Positions 1 through 9,045 of a stretch of DNA of 43,390 nt are shown piece after piece (position 1 is the first letter of the stretch; every line of letters starts with the position of its first letter). The position numbers were made by a program, and so were the translations under genes. The notes beneath the pieces are model-generated. The model was not told the origin of the DNA, searched no databases, and saw only the letters and a list, made by a program, of their open reading frames with translations. Origin of the DNA: an uncultured Fibrobacter sp. (GTDB lineage Bacteria > Fibrobacterota > Fibrobacteria > Fibrobacterales > Fibrobacteraceae); the NCBI GenBank assembly GCA_947305535.1, contig CAMZDZ010000003.1:1-43390 (forward strand), given 5' to 3'.

Positions 1-1602
1 CTGCGAAAGCGTCGCACCCGAAAGCAGCGGGATAGCGTCCGGTTTCGTTGAATCGCCAATAGCCGTATCTTGCTTGGAGGTATCCTGTTTGGAGGTGTCC
101 GGAGCAACTTCCGTCGCCTTCACGAGCGTCACGTCGAACTGGTCGATGTTCGGGCCGTCCTTGCCATCGAGCGTCGCGAACTTGACCGTATTCTCGCCGG
201 CGGCCAGGTCCAGGTTCACCGAGACAGTTTCCCATGTCGTCCACCCGTCAGTCGCGGCAAAGGCCTGCTCCACGCGGGATTCCCCGGCACTGATAGCGAG
301 GGAGCGAGATTCTCCCGATCCGTTCGAGAAATCGATATCAAACTTATAGAGGCCGGCCGCATTCACCTTCACAGAAATGGTAAAGTCACCGCCCTTGTCG
401 AAATTCACGTAGCCTTCGCCACTGAAGCCGACATTGCTACTTTCGACAGTTCCCCCGTTAACAGTCCCCTTCTCGGCCTGGTAGGCCTTTTCGGCCTTCT
501 GCTCTACATCGCCAGAGCTCGCCGGAGCCACGGAAGAACTGGATACGGGCGGCATCGCATCGCAGGCGGTGGGACTTTCAAGATTGGCGCCGGCACCGGC
601 CTTCACGGCGGCTTCCACCTCGCTCGCCTTGAGCATGAAGCTGGAATACTCGTACGGCGGAGTAAACGACTTGCCCGTTCCCTGCGTGTTGCCCGAGCAG
701 TTCGTAAAGATGTTGTCGATGGTCTCGTTCACGCCCGTGCCGTTTGCGTTCCCGGTATAGATGGGGTTGTTCTCGTTGATGAACACGTTCCTTTCCGTGC
801 GGACCGTACACATGTGGCCCGCCGAGACGCCAAGGACTGTCGTCCCGTCCGTGATGCTCGCATCCCCGGTCAGCAGGTTGTTCACCACGTGCACGTTGCC
901 GTAGCGGCAACGCGGTTTGCGCTGGTTCGCCGCCTTCCACCAGTTGAACATGTAGGTCACGTTCAGCTTGCCCTCGCTCACGGGCTCGTTGTCGGAACTG
1001 CCGATGAGGTTCGAGAGATTGTGCGTGCTCTTTTTCTTGTAGCCGAAAATGCACCACGTAAACGTTACGTTGTCCGCACCCTTCACCACATCGGCGTTGC
1101 CGTCCTGGCCGTCCCAGAATTCGCAGTGGTCAATCCAGATGTTCTTCGATTCGCCCTCGATGGTGAGGTTGTCCCACGCCTGGTCGGCATTGCTGCCCGG
1201 CCCCTGAATGACGATGTTGCGGACGATGATGTTCGAGGCCTTGCTCGTGATGTGGATGGGAGCTTTCAAAAGTGTCCCCGGCTTGAGGCCGATAATCGTC
1301 TTGTTCGAGGCCGTGATATTCAGCCGGTCCCCTGTCGTGCCGCTCCAGCCGTCCCCGAGAGTCCCGTCGATGTAGATGACCTGCGGATTGGAGTCTTTCG
1401 CATACTTTTGCAAGTCCGCAAAACTGGTCACGATGACAGGTGTCGCGTCCCCGCCGCCGGTAATATTGAATTCGCCACCGGAACGCCCATCGCGGGTTGC
1501 CCAGCCAATGGGCTTGCACTGGTCGACGGCCGCCTGGGCGATGCCGGAACAAAGCGGAGCGACAGCCAGAAGAAAAGCCAATTTCATAATTCGAGCTTTC
1601 AT
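1..1602 (-). CDS. Secreted pectate lyase (PL1-like) with C-terminal carbohydrate-binding module, partial
   Basis: The 534 visible codons run off the left edge, so the C-terminus is missing. The ATG at 1602 has an AGGA element upstream; an in-frame ATG at 1587 is an alternative. Residues 1-25 form a signal peptide ending near AQA. Residues about 28-345 resemble polysaccharide lyase family 1: IWIDHCEFWDGQDG (155-168) matches the conserved WIDH region, and RKPRCRYGNVHVVNN (228-242) matches the RxPxxR catalytic-arginine region. A Ser/Pro-rich linker (352-364) leads to a beta-rich domain of about 125 residues (370-495), CBM6/CBM35-like by pattern, then a polar spacer with repeated DTSKQ. The family cleaves polygalacturonate by beta-elimination. 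Inference: exported and acting on plant-wall pectin, with more C-terminal sequence beyond the window. Sure of lyase class; exact substrate and CBM family uncertain. Confidence 0.88.
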   Translation of the reverse strand, partial: MKARIMKLAFLLAVAPLCSGIAQAAVDQCKPIGWATRDGRSGGEFNITGGGDATPVIVTSFADLQKYAKDSNPQVIYIDGTLGDGWSGTTGDRLNITASNKTIIGLKPGTLLKAPIHITSKASNIIVRNIVIQGPGSNADQAWDNLTIEGESKNIWIDHCEFWDGQDGNADVVKGADNVTFTWCIFGYKKKSTHNLSNLIGSSDNEPVSEGKLNVTYMFNWWKAANQRKPRCRYGNVHVVNNLLTGDASITDGTTVLGVSAGHMCTVRTERNVFINENNPIYTGNANGTGVNETIDNIFTNCSGNTQGTGKSFTPPYEYSSFMLKASEVEAAVKAGAGANLESPTACDAMPPVSSSSVAPASSGDVEQKAEKAYQAEKGTVNGGTVESSNVGFSGEGYVNFDKGGDFTISVKVNAAGLYKFDIDFSNGSGESRSLAISAGESRVEQAFAATDGWTTWETVSVNLDLAAGENTVKFATLDGKDGPNIDQFDVTLVKATEVAPDTSKQDTSKQDTAIGDSTKPDAIPLLSGATLSQ

Positions 1603-1705
1603 ATCAAACATCCTATGGAGCGCAAGACCACCAATCCTGCACCACATATAATCTACACTCGAAAACCGCAAACCGGCAGGGAAAACAGAAAATCGTCATT
1701 TACAA

Positions 1706-1721
1706 GTTGTCTACGGACAAC
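1706..1721. promoter_or_regulatory. Inverted repeat upstream of the pectate lyase
   Basis: GTTGTC-TACG-GACAAC is a perfect 6-bp inverted repeat about 104 nt upstream of the lyase start. It could be an operator or a small hairpin. The 1603-1764 gap also holds a 14-nt palindrome at 1735-1748 (AT-rich, no clear terminator) and a weak TAGATTATAT -10-like string near 1650. No regulator can be assigned. Confidence 0.25.
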
Positions 1722-1764
1722 CAAAAGGCGGGAAATTTTTCGAAAAATGTGTCCTAGCGCACAG

Positions 1765-2031
1765 TTACAGAACGAAAAGCGCGAAGCAGACCGTCAGCGC
1801 CGCAAAAAGCAGGAACACGGGCAGCAAAAAAAGCGCGCAACGCACCGCGACCTTCATATCATAAAAGAAGAGACGGCGACGTCCCTTCTTTGTACTGGCG
1901 ATTTCCTCACGGCAATCGGGGCAAATGTTCCCTACCCTGTTGCGCATGCGAATGGCGAGATTGCTCTGCATCGGAGACATCCCCACCTTGTCGTTGAACG
2001 ACTTCTTGCAAACGGAACATATACACTGCAT
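1765..2031 (-). CDS. Small zinc-ribbon membrane protein (hypothetical)
   Basis: 88 residues from the ATG at 2031. A TTG at 2091 would lengthen it but would overlap the upstream lipoprotein, and no good ribosome-binding site is seen for either. The N-terminus has CICSVC (residues 3-8) and a later CPDC, two Cys pairs typical of a zinc ribbon, although the spacing between pairs is long. A basic stretch (KKGRRR) is followed by one hydrophobic C-terminal helix (about 63-88). Expected topology: cytosolic metal-binding head on a membrane anchor. It starts 38 nt after the FISUMP gene stop on the same strand, so it is probably cotranscribed. Function unknown. Confidence 0.5.
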   Translation of the reverse strand: MQCICSVCKKSFNDKVGMSPMQSNLAIRMRNRVGNICPDCREEIASTKKGRRRLFFYDMKVAVRCALFLLPVFLLFAALTVCFALFVL

Positions 2032-2069
2032 GGTGGGGAAAATAGTAAAATCAACCCGCCGCCAGGGAG

Positions 2070-3329
2070 CTACTCCCTCTTTTTGATACAACGGACCGCG
2101 TATCCGTAAGACGGGACGTCGTTCATAAACCCGATGAAATTGGCATACCCGTGGACTACCAGCAAGACGATCTTTCCGTCATTATTCTTGGTAGAACTCC
2201 AGTAATACCCGCGCTCGCCCAAATCACCATAATTGCCCGACCCGCCCAGAGTACGTCTTCCCGACGGCAATGCGGAAAATCCAAAGGCGTCGTAGCCATT
2301 TTCGTATTCTGCATCAACCTCGTCCCAGCCGCTCGTCGCCTTCAGCGCCAAGCCAGCATTAGCTTCACCTTCGAGTTCTTCCGCCATCGCCATCAAATCC
2401 TTAAAATCTTCCTGGCTCGGCAGGCCCCAGCCATCAGGACAGGCCTTGGAAGCATCTTCCCATGTGTACAGGCGGCCGTACTTTTCGCAATTTTCTTCAT
2501 CATTTCCATAGCAATAGCTGTTTTCCGTTTCGATGTTCAGATTTTGCGCCAACCAGGTCTGCGAGCCAATAGTCACTGTGTTGTACGGCCGACCGCCTTC
2601 ACGCGTGTCGCAGAATCCCTTGTCGGGATTGTAGGCGTAACCGTTGCACAAATCGTAAAGTTCCACGCCATAGCAGAACTTTTGCGCCGGATCATAGGGA
2701 GTCGTCCCGCAAATGGCCTTGTAAAGAGTCGTCCTCGTTCTCGAACCACAGGTAAGGGTAATCCTCCCGTCGCCTTCATCCTTGAGTTTGCAGTCTTCGC
2801 CGGCTTCCCCGTTCGTGAGCGTGCCTACAACCTGGTCTCCGCACTTCACCTGGATGCCGTTTTCCGTTTCCTCGGCGGAACAGCTCGTGCCATCCTTGCC
2901 ATCCTTACCGTCCTTGCCATCAGCACCATCCTTACCATCGGAACCGTCCTTGCCATCGGCACCATCCTTGCCATCGGAACCATCCTTGCCATCGGAACCG
3001 TCCTTGCCGTCGGAGCCACTCTTGCCGTCGGAACCGACCTCGCCATCGGAGCCATCCTCTCCATCAACGCCTTCCTTACCGGCAACGCCGTTGCTCAACG
3101 ACATCCAGCCGTCGCTAGTACAGGCAAACACTTTTGCGGAATCCTTCACGTAAACAAAGGAACCCTCAATCTCCTCTTCGCATTTCGGCAGTTTCTTGAA
3201 CTTCTCGACCTGGTCGAACATGGCGTCCGATTCCACGTTGGTGACTTCAGTGACGTCGTCACCGCAAGCCGCAAGGAGAGAGAGTGATACAGCAAGGCAC
3301 GCTGCGTAGGTAGAGTTCTTTATCGTCAT
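2070..3329 (-). CDS. FISUMP-domain lipoprotein with collagen-like stalk
   Basis: 419 residues. The signal peptide ends in a lipobox (LLAAC, Cys22), so it should be a lipid-anchored envelope protein. Residues about 81-148 are an unbroken run of some 22 Gly-X-Y triplets (GSDGKDG type), a collagen-like stalk. The C-terminal part (about 235-419) carries the Fibrobacter succinogenes major paralogous domain, recognisable from TIGSQTWLAQNLN, GRLYTWEDA and WSSTKN, and ends in YAVRCIKK. The start is supported by GGGAG 9 nt upstream and by a strong promoter (see 3378-3408). Family knowledge: FISUMP domains occur in many copies in Fibrobacter, often on exported proteins; their function is not established. 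Inference: a surface protein displaying the FISUMP head on a rod. Confidence 0.9.
   Translation of the reverse strand: MTIKNSTYAACLAVSLSLLAACGDDVTEVTNVESDAMFDQVEKFKKLPKCEEEIEGSFVYVKDSAKVFACTSDGWMSLSNGVAGKEGVDGEDGSDGEVGSDGKSGSDGKDGSDGKDGSDGKDGADGKDGSDGKDGADGKDGKDGKDGTSCSAEETENGIQVKCGDQVVGTLTNGEAGEDCKLKDEGDGRITLTCGSRTRTTLYKAICGTTPYDPAQKFCYGVELYDLCNGYAYNPDKGFCDTREGGRPYNTVTIGSQTWLAQNLNIETENSYCYGNDEENCEKYGRLYTWEDASKACPDGWGLPSQEDFKDLMAMAEELEGEANAGLALKATSGWDEVDAEYENGYDAFGFSALPSGRRTLGGSGNYGDLGERGYYWSSTKNNDGKIVLLVVHGYANFIGFMNDVPSYGYAVRCIKKRE
2886..3089 (-). repeat. Collagen-like Gly-X-Y coding repeat
   Basis: About 204 bp of tandem 9- and 18-bp units encode GSDGKD/GADGKD triplets within the FISUMP lipoprotein. 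The near-identical units keep other frames open too, giving Pro/Ser-rich and Met/Arg-rich translations that are not real genes. Such arrays are prone to copy-number change. Confidence 0.9.
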
Positions 3330-3377
3330 AATTTAAGCTCCCATGATTGAGGTTTTACCACAAAAGTGATTCGGTTC

Positions 3378-3408
3378 CAAATATAAACCCATTTTTAAAA
3401 ATTGTCAA
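3378..3408 (-). promoter_or_regulatory. Promoter of the FISUMP lipoprotein
   Basis: On the minus strand TTGACA (3408-3403), a 17-nt spacer and TATATT (3385-3380) form a textbook housekeeping promoter. The -10 continues as TATATTTG, matching the TAnnTTTG element seen elsewhere in this window. The predicted RNA start near 3373 gives a leader of about 44 nt. The rest of the 3330-3582 gap is AT-rich, with only a 12-nt palindrome (CCTATTAATAGG, 3565-3576) just past the smc stop. Confidence 0.75.
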
Positions 3409-3582
3409 TAGATTGGAATACATTATTGTGATTTTCTTCACTTTTTTACAATTTTTTTTGAAATTTGTAAAAAATTTAAAGATTTTCAGAACACAAATGA
3501 AACAAAAAAAAAGGAAATTCGCCTGTCTGTCGGCGGATTCCCCGGCACATTTATTGGAGGATCCCCTATTAATAGGAGGGGC

Positions 3583-6500
3583 TTATATCGCAAACTTGGT
3601 CGCGTCGGCAAGCTGCACGCTCGCGATGCGGGAAATACCCTTGATTTCCTGCGTCACGCCGTAGAGCATATCGGCCTCGGCCATGGTACGCTTGTTATGC
3701 GTCACCACGATGAACAAGGTCTGCTTGCTGAACTCGCGGAGCAGCGCCATGAATCGGCCCACGTTCGCATCGTCCAGCGGGCCGTCGACTTCGTCCAGCA
3801 CGCAGTACGGGGACGGCTTTTCCATGTAGATGGCGAACAGCAGCGCCGTCGCAGTCAGGGCATGTTCACCGCCGGAAAGCGCCTTGATGCCGCGCATCTT
3901 CTTGCCGGTCGGGCGGACGTTGATTTCGATGTCTGCATCCAGGATGTCCATGGGCTTGCCCATCTCGTCGAGCTTTTCGACCAGGCTCATCTTGGTTTCG
4001 CCGTTCAGGAACAGCTTGCTGAACACGAACTGGAAGTTCTTCTGGATACGGGCGAACGTGTCGAGGTAGCGCTGGCGGGCGATGTCGTCGAGCTTGGTGA
4101 TGGTGCGGTCGAGCGAGGCGCGGGCGCGGTCCAGGTCGTCGAACTGCTTCTCGACTTCTTCCAGGCGCTTCTTTTCGCCCTCGTAGTCGTCCATCACGTT
4201 GATGTTGATGGGGCCGAGTTCCTTGATCTTGCCGCGGAGTTCGCGGATTTCGCGGTCGGCGTCGGGCTGGCTGTATTCCACGCGTTCAACCCCTTCCGGG
4301 TTGTCCACGTCGACGGACCAGTCGTTGGCAATGCGTTCCTTGAGGCGGTCCACGTTGTTCTGCAGGGATTCCTGGCGGCGTCCGACGTCGTTCAGTTCCT
4401 TCATCCGGTCGATCATCTCGTCGCGGAGGCGGTTGCTTTCGTCCTGCCAGGCGCCAAGGTCGCCGCTCACCACGTCGTAGCGTTCGCGGGCGATGTCGCG
4501 GGCCTGTTCGAGTTCGCGGAGCACGGCATCCTTTTCCTGCGCCTGGTCAGCCAGCTTCGTGCCGTCTTCCTCGAGTTTTGCAATATTGACTGTATTCTTC
4601 TCGATGTCCTCGCGGCGGGCGCGGATGGTGCTCTCGAGGAATTCCACCTGGTCGGCGATGGCGCGCAGCCTGTTCTCGTTCTGGGCGAGCCTGGAATTCT
4701 TGTCCTGCGTGGAGCGTTCCAGCTCGCGGACGTCCTCTTCCTTTTCGCGGAGCATCGTCTCGTTTTCGGCTAGCTGGTCGGAAACCGTCTGGTACTGGTT
4801 TTCCACGTTCTCGACGCACTTTTCGGCTTCGGCAAGCTCCGCATCGGCATTTTTCGTCTCGGCGGCGGCGGAAATGCGCCCCATGGCGGTATTGCAGTCC
4901 GTCTGCAGCTGCTGGATGCGGCGCTCGTACGCGGTGACGTTGTTCCTGTGGATGCTTACCGCCGTATCGCTGCCGCGCAGGGAATCCTTCTTGCCCGAAA
5001 TGTCGTCCACGAGGGACTGCAGCATCTGCGATTCCTCGTCGACCTGTTCCTGCAGGCGTTCGAAATCCTGCTCCTTCTGGGAAATTTCGGCAGAAACGCC
5101 TTCCAAAAGCGATTTCGCCTCGGCAATCTCGTTCTTGCGGGAAAGCGCGCCCGACGTGGCGGCGCCAAAGCTCACGAGCCCGTTGGAGCGCACAATGGCC
5201 TCGGGCGCGACAAAGTTCAGGTTCTCGCCATGGAATTCACGGGCAAGTGCGATGGCCGCTTCCAGGGAGTTGACTATAAAGTAACGCGAAAGGATGCCGG
5301 AGAGCCAGGCGGCAAGCTTGTCGTCTTCGCACTTGACAAACCCGGACAGGGCACCCACGACTTCGGGGCGGTCGACAGGCTTGTCGTAGGCGGGGGCCGG
5401 ATTCTGGACCAGCGCGAGCACGGCCTTCCCGACATTTTCGTTTTTCGCGGACGCGACGATGTCGCTTACGGAACCGTCCGCACCGACAATGGCCGCATCC
5501 AAAATTTCGCCGAGGGCGCTTTCGACATGGGCGGCATATTCCGGAGCCGCCTCGATGCGTTCCGAAAGGATTCCGCCAATCAAGTCCGCCTTGTTCTCGT
5601 TGAGCCAGCGGGTCGCGTCGGTTCCCTCGTCGGCGACGCTCTGCAGCACGTCGATTCTCGACTGCAGGCGGGCCTCCTCGTTCTTGAGCCCCTGGAGCTT
5701 CTGGCCGGCATCGGCGAGGTCCGCACGCATGGATTCCAGGCGTTCCTCGCGGATGGACTTCTGCTCTTCCAGCCCCTCGATTTCGCGGTTGACCTCGTCG
5801 ACCTGGTTCTGGATCTCGTTCACCGAGGCTTCGGCCTCTTCCTTCTGCTTCTTGAGGCCCTCAATTTCGTTTGTCCACTTCTCGACGTTGCCCTGCAGCA
5901 TCTGGGATTCGGCATCGAGGCGTTCAAAACGGCCACGGAGGCTGTTCGCGCGGTTGTTGGCCTGCACGCGCTCGTTCGCGAGTTCGCGGGACCGGTTGCG
6001 CAGGTCGTCCACCTTGTCGCGCATGACCTGCAGCGTTTCCTGCTCGCGTTCCAGCAGGGCATTCATCTCCTCGACGTCGTTGTCGGATTGCAGGACCTGG
6101 TTTTCTTCTTCGAGGCGGGCCTTTTCCTCGGAAATCTCGTTCAGCTTGGCCTCGGAACGGTTGATTTCGTCCTGGGCCTTCTCGCTCGCGGCCTCCAAAG
6201 AAGATATGGAGTCGCGGGTCCTGCCAATGTTGTTATTAATGTCGTTCAGGGCAATCGTGGCGGCCTGGACCTGGCGTTCCAGGTCGCGGAAGGCGTTCTC
6301 GTCCTCGCTGATGGCAAGGCGCTTTTCCTCGATTTTCGCCTGGAGCTCGGTCGCCTTGGTCTTGGCCGACTCGACTTCGTGGTTCATGCGCTTGGACGTG
6401 GAATCCAGGGTCGCAAGGCCGTCCTTGTAGTCCTCGTACTTGTCCAGGCTGACGGAGAGGTCCAGCTCGCGGAGGCGGTTGTTCAGGCGCTTGTACTCGT

Positions 6501-7140
6501 TGACCTTCTCGGCCTGGGTCTCATAGAGCCTTACGGAACGGCGGACGCTCCTCAGGTTGTCCTCGACGCGCTCCATGTCCATCTGGACCCTTTCCAGCTG
6601 GCGGCGGGTCTCCTTGCGCTGCTGCTTGTACTTGCTCACCCCGGCGGCTTCCTCGAACAGGACGCGGCGGTCGTCGGCCTTGTCGCTCAGCACCGACTTG
6701 ATCATGTCGGCGTTCATCTGCGAGTAGGTGCTGGACCCGAGGCCGGAGTCGAACAGCAATGCGTGGACATCGCGCAGGCGGCATTCCTGGTTGTTGATCA
6801 GGTACTCGCCGGAACCGTCGCGGTGCACGCGGCGGGTCACGATGACTTCGGAATATTCAGAATTGAGCGATCCGTCGCTATTGTCGATAACGATGGAAAC
6901 TTCGGCAAGGCTCATGGCGGCACGCTCTTCGGTACCGCTGAAAATCACGTCCTGCATCTTGCTCATACGGAGAGATGCAGCCTTCTGTTCGCCCAGCACC
7001 CAGCGGATGGCGTCCGTGATGTTGGACTTGCCACAGCCGTTCGGTCCCACGACGGCGGTCAGGCCTTTCGTGGGGAAGTTGATTTCGGTCCTCTGGGCGA
7101 AGGACTTGAATCCAAAAATCTTTAGCTTCGTAATTTGCAC
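3583..7140 (-). CDS. smc: Chromosome partition protein SMC
   Basis: Read from GTG at 7140, this gives 1185 residues, the normal bacterial SMC length. The frame stays open about 270 nt upstream, but that part does not resemble SMC. The N-terminal head begins QITKLKIFGFKSF with Walker A GPNGCGKSN (32-40). Two long Glu/Arg/Gln-rich coiled coils flank a hinge near the middle. The C-terminal head has the LSGGE signature (1088-1092) and Walker B CVLDEVD (1113-1119), followed by the VVTHNK switch segment. SMC dimers with ScpA/ScpB compact and segregate DNA by ATP-driven loop extrusion; scpA and scpB are not in this window. No Shine-Dalgarno is visible before the GTG; a T-rich TATTTTTTT lies 8 nt upstream, suggesting a very short leader. 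Confidence 0.95.
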   Translation of the reverse strand: MQITKLKIFGFKSFAQRTEINFPTKGLTAVVGPNGCGKSNITDAIRWVLGEQKAASLRMSKMQDVIFSGTEERAAMSLAEVSIVIDNSDGSLNSEYSEVIVTRRVHRDGSGEYLINNQECRLRDVHALLFDSGLGSSTYSQMNADMIKSVLSDKADDRRVLFEEAAGVSKYKQQRKETRRQLERVQMDMERVEDNLRSVRRSVRLYETQAEKVNEYKRLNNRLRELDLSVSLDKYEDYKDGLATLDSTSKRMNHEVESAKTKATELQAKIEEKRLAISEDENAFRDLERQVQAATIALNDINNNIGRTRDSISSLEAASEKAQDEINRSEAKLNEISEEKARLEEENQVLQSDNDVEEMNALLEREQETLQVMRDKVDDLRNRSRELANERVQANNRANSLRGRFERLDAESQMLQGNVEKWTNEIEGLKKQKEEAEASVNEIQNQVDEVNREIEGLEEQKSIREERLESMRADLADAGQKLQGLKNEEARLQSRIDVLQSVADEGTDATRWLNENKADLIGGILSERIEAAPEYAAHVESALGEILDAAIVGADGSVSDIVASAKNENVGKAVLALVQNPAPAYDKPVDRPEVVGALSGFVKCEDDKLAAWLSGILSRYFIVNSLEAAIALAREFHGENLNFVAPEAIVRSNGLVSFGAATSGALSRKNEIAEAKSLLEGVSAEISQKEQDFERLQEQVDEESQMLQSLVDDISGKKDSLRGSDTAVSIHRNNVTAYERRIQQLQTDCNTAMGRISAAAETKNADAELAEAEKCVENVENQYQTVSDQLAENETMLREKEEDVRELERSTQDKNSRLAQNENRLRAIADQVEFLESTIRARREDIEKNTVNIAKLEEDGTKLADQAQEKDAVLRELEQARDIARERYDVVSGDLGAWQDESNRLRDEMIDRMKELNDVGRRQESLQNNVDRLKERIANDWSVDVDNPEGVERVEYSQPDADREIRELRGKIKELGPININVMDDYEGEKKRLEEVEKQFDDLDRARASLDRTITKLDDIARQRYLDTFARIQKNFQFVFSKLFLNGETKMSLVEKLDEMGKPMDILDADIEINVRPTGKKMRGIKALSGGEHALTATALLFAIYMEKPSPYCVLDEVDGPLDDANVGRFMALLREFSKQTLFIVVTHNKRTMAEADMLYGVTQEIKGISRIASVQLADATKFAI

Positions 7141-7278
7141 AACGAGAAAAAAATAACATTTTTTTATCAATTCAAAGTGTTCCGGAGGGATAAAAGCGGC
7201 CATACCCCCGAACCCTTCCACGGGAGCCATTTTCCGCCCACTCCTGCTCCGAACAAACTTGCAGAAAAACTTTTTTTC

Positions 7279-7286
7279 TATATTCG
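7279..7286 (+). promoter_or_regulatory. TAnnTTTR-type -10 element, 5 nt before the DUF4321 start
   Basis: TATATTCG, preceded by a seven-T tract and C, ends 5 nt before the ATG at 7292. The spacing puts the expected RNA start on or next to the start codon. No ribosome-binding site fits between. Inferred from pattern only. Confidence 0.5.
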
Positions 7287-7291
7287 CACCT

Positions 7292-7615
7292 ATGACACAT
7301 AAGAATAGTTTCGCACGTCTCGTGCTGTTTATCGTCATCGGTCTCCTCATCGGTGGCATACTGGGCGAATGTCTCGGCCTCTTGTTCGGCCAACTCGGCC
7401 AACTCATGAACGCCGGCGGTTACGACAATATCGTCCGCAACTTCTTTGTTTCGTCGTTCGACCTGAATATCGGGACGGGAAAGGGCGAATCCCCGATTAT
7501 GCTTGACCTCTACATGGTCAAGCTCGCGCTCGGGTTCGGAATCAAGTTTAACATCGTCAGCATCATCGGTATGATCATCTCGATCTACATCATGAAATGG
7601 TCCGGAGATAGGTAA
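7292..7615 (+). CDS. DUF4321-family membrane protein
   Basis: 107 residues. The ATG at 7292 is preferred to an in-frame TTG at 7259, which would fall in the promoter. Two hydrophobic segments (about 8-34 and 81-100) flank a soluble loop. The first carries GLLIGGILGECLG, and the C-terminal part runs LALGFGIKFNIVSIIGMIISIYI; both match the DUF4321 pattern (Gly-rich first helix, GxxxxxNxxSIIG in the second). Function of the family is unknown. Its stop TAA overlaps the gatA start by one base (TAATG), so the two are translationally coupled. Confidence 0.8.
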   Translation: MTHKNSFARLVLFIVIGLLIGGILGECLGLLFGQLGQLMNAGGYDNIVRNFFVSSFDLNIGTGKGESPIMLDLYMVKLALGFGIKFNIVSIIGMIISIYIMKWSGDR

Positions 7616-9033
7616 TGCAAACCATCCAAGAACTGCAAGCCCAGCTCGAAAGCGGCAGCACGACTGCCGAAAAGCTCGCACAGGCTTCGCTCGAAAAGAT
7701 TGAATCCACGAAGAATCTCAATGCGTATATTTCAGTCCTGAACGAACGCGCCCTCGCCAAGGCGAAGGAAAGCGACAAGCGCCGCGCCGAAGGCAAGAGC
7801 CTCGGTGCCCTTGACGGCATCCCCGTCGCCGTGAAGGACAACATGTGTCTCGAAGGTACCCGCACCACGGCCGCCTCCAAGATTCTTGAAAACTTTGTCG
7901 CCCCCTACACCGCGACCGCCGTCGAAAAGCTCGAAGCGGCAGGCGCCATCATCGTGGGCAAGACGAACATGGACGAATTCGCCATGGGTTCGAGCAACGA
8001 GACCTCGTATTTCGGCCCCGTCAAGAACCCGCTCGACGAATCCCGCGTCCCCGGCGGCTCCTCGGGCGGATCCGCCGTCGCCGTCGCATCCGGCACGGTG
8101 CCCTGCGCCCTCGGTTCCGACACTGGCGGATCCATCCGCCAGCCGGCCGCATGCACCGGCGTCGTGGGCATGAAGCCCACCTACGGCCGCGTCTCCCGCT
8201 ACGGCCTGCTCGCCTACGCAAGCTCTTTGGACCAGATCGGCCCCTTCGGCACCACGGTCAAGGACACGGCGACCCTCCTCGGCGCCATCTGCGGCATCGA
8301 CCCGCACGACAACACCACCAGCACCCGTCCCAACGAAGACTTCACGGCGAAGCTCGACGCGGGCGTGCAGGGCAAGGTGATCGGCGTCCCCACGGAATAC
8401 TTCGGCGAAGGCCTCGACCCGGAATGCAAGGCCGCCATCGAAGGCATGCTCAAGAAGCTTGAGGCCGAAGGCGCCAAGCTCCAGGAAGTGAGCCTCCCCC
8501 ATATCGGCTACGCCGTCTCCAGCTACTACATCATCGCGACCGCCGAGGCCAGTTCGAACCTCAGCCGCTACGACGGCGTGCGTTACGGCTACCGCAGCAA
8601 GGAAGCCCGCAAGCTGTTCGACCTGTACGCGAAGTCCAGGAGCGAAGGTTTCGGCAAGGAAGTCCAGCGCCGCATCCTCCTCGGAAGCTACGTGCTCAGC
8701 GCCGGCTTCTACGACGCCTACTACGTGCAGGCCCAGAAGGTCCGCCGCCTCATCACCGACGACTTCAACAAGGCCTTTGAGAGCTGCGACTTCATCGCTA
8801 GCCCCACGATGCCGGGCCTGCCCCTCAAGTGCGGCATGAACGAGTCCGACCCGATGGCCGTGTACCTCTCCGACATCTACACCGTGAGCCTGAACCTTTC
8901 CGGCCTCCCCGGCATTAGCGTGCCGTGCGGCATGGCTGGCGGGCTGCCCGTCGGCCTGCAGTGGATCGGCAAGCCCTTCCAGGAAGCCGACCTGCTGAGC
9001 GTCGCATCCGCCACGGAACGCCTGAACAAGTAA
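7615..9033 (+). CDS. gatA: Glu-tRNA(Gln) amidotransferase subunit A
   Basis: 472 residues, normal GatA length. The amidase signature is complete: Lys74 in AVKDN, the cis-Ser (Ser149) in PGGSSGGSA and the nucleophile Ser173 in GSDTGGSIRQPA form the Ser-cisSer-Lys triad. GatA releases ammonia from glutamine; GatB uses it to convert Glu-tRNA(Gln) to Gln-tRNA(Gln) (and Asp-tRNA(Asn) where relevant). gatB and gatC are not next to it. It overlaps the upstream DUF4321 gene by one base, and the outer-membrane gene follows after 12 nt, so all three probably share a transcript. The codons are GC-rich like its neighbours. Confidence 0.95.
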   Translation: MQTIQELQAQLESGSTTAEKLAQASLEKIESTKNLNAYISVLNERALAKAKESDKRRAEGKSLGALDGIPVAVKDNMCLEGTRTTAASKILENFVAPYTATAVEKLEAAGAIIVGKTNMDEFAMGSSNETSYFGPVKNPLDESRVPGGSSGGSAVAVASGTVPCALGSDTGGSIRQPAACTGVVGMKPTYGRVSRYGLLAYASSLDQIGPFGTTVKDTATLLGAICGIDPHDNTTSTRPNEDFTAKLDAGVQGKVIGVPTEYFGEGLDPECKAAIEGMLKKLEAEGAKLQEVSLPHIGYAVSSYYIIATAEASSNLSRYDGVRYGYRSKEARKLFDLYAKSRSEGFGKEVQRRILLGSYVLSAGFYDAYYVQAQKVRRLITDDFNKAFESCDFIASPTMPGLPLKCGMNESDPMAVYLSDIYTVSLNLSGLPGISVPCGMAGGLPVGLQWIGKPFQEADLLSVASATERLNK

Positions 9034-9045
9034 GCGAAGGCAACG

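Noticed and set aside
2886..3089. Possible CRISPR or minisatellite array
   Set aside because: Units are contiguous and in coding frame, without spacers.
2782..3153. Plus-strand open frame with a Pro/Ser/Leu repeat (PSLPSEP type)
   Set aside because: It is the reverse complement of the collagen-like repeat; the triplet periodicity opens all frames.
4948..7125. A 725-codon open frame on the plus strand opposite smc, and similar long frames opposite dnaA, recN and the kinase
   Set aside because: They mirror GC-rich genes with strong motifs on the other strand, have no ribosome-binding site or recognisable domains, and have the Leu/Val/Arg composition of antisense translation.
7141..7407. N-terminal extension of SMC by 89 residues
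   Set aside because: The extra sequence is unlike SMC, crosses the intergenic region toward the divergent DUF4321 gene and would make the protein longer than the family.
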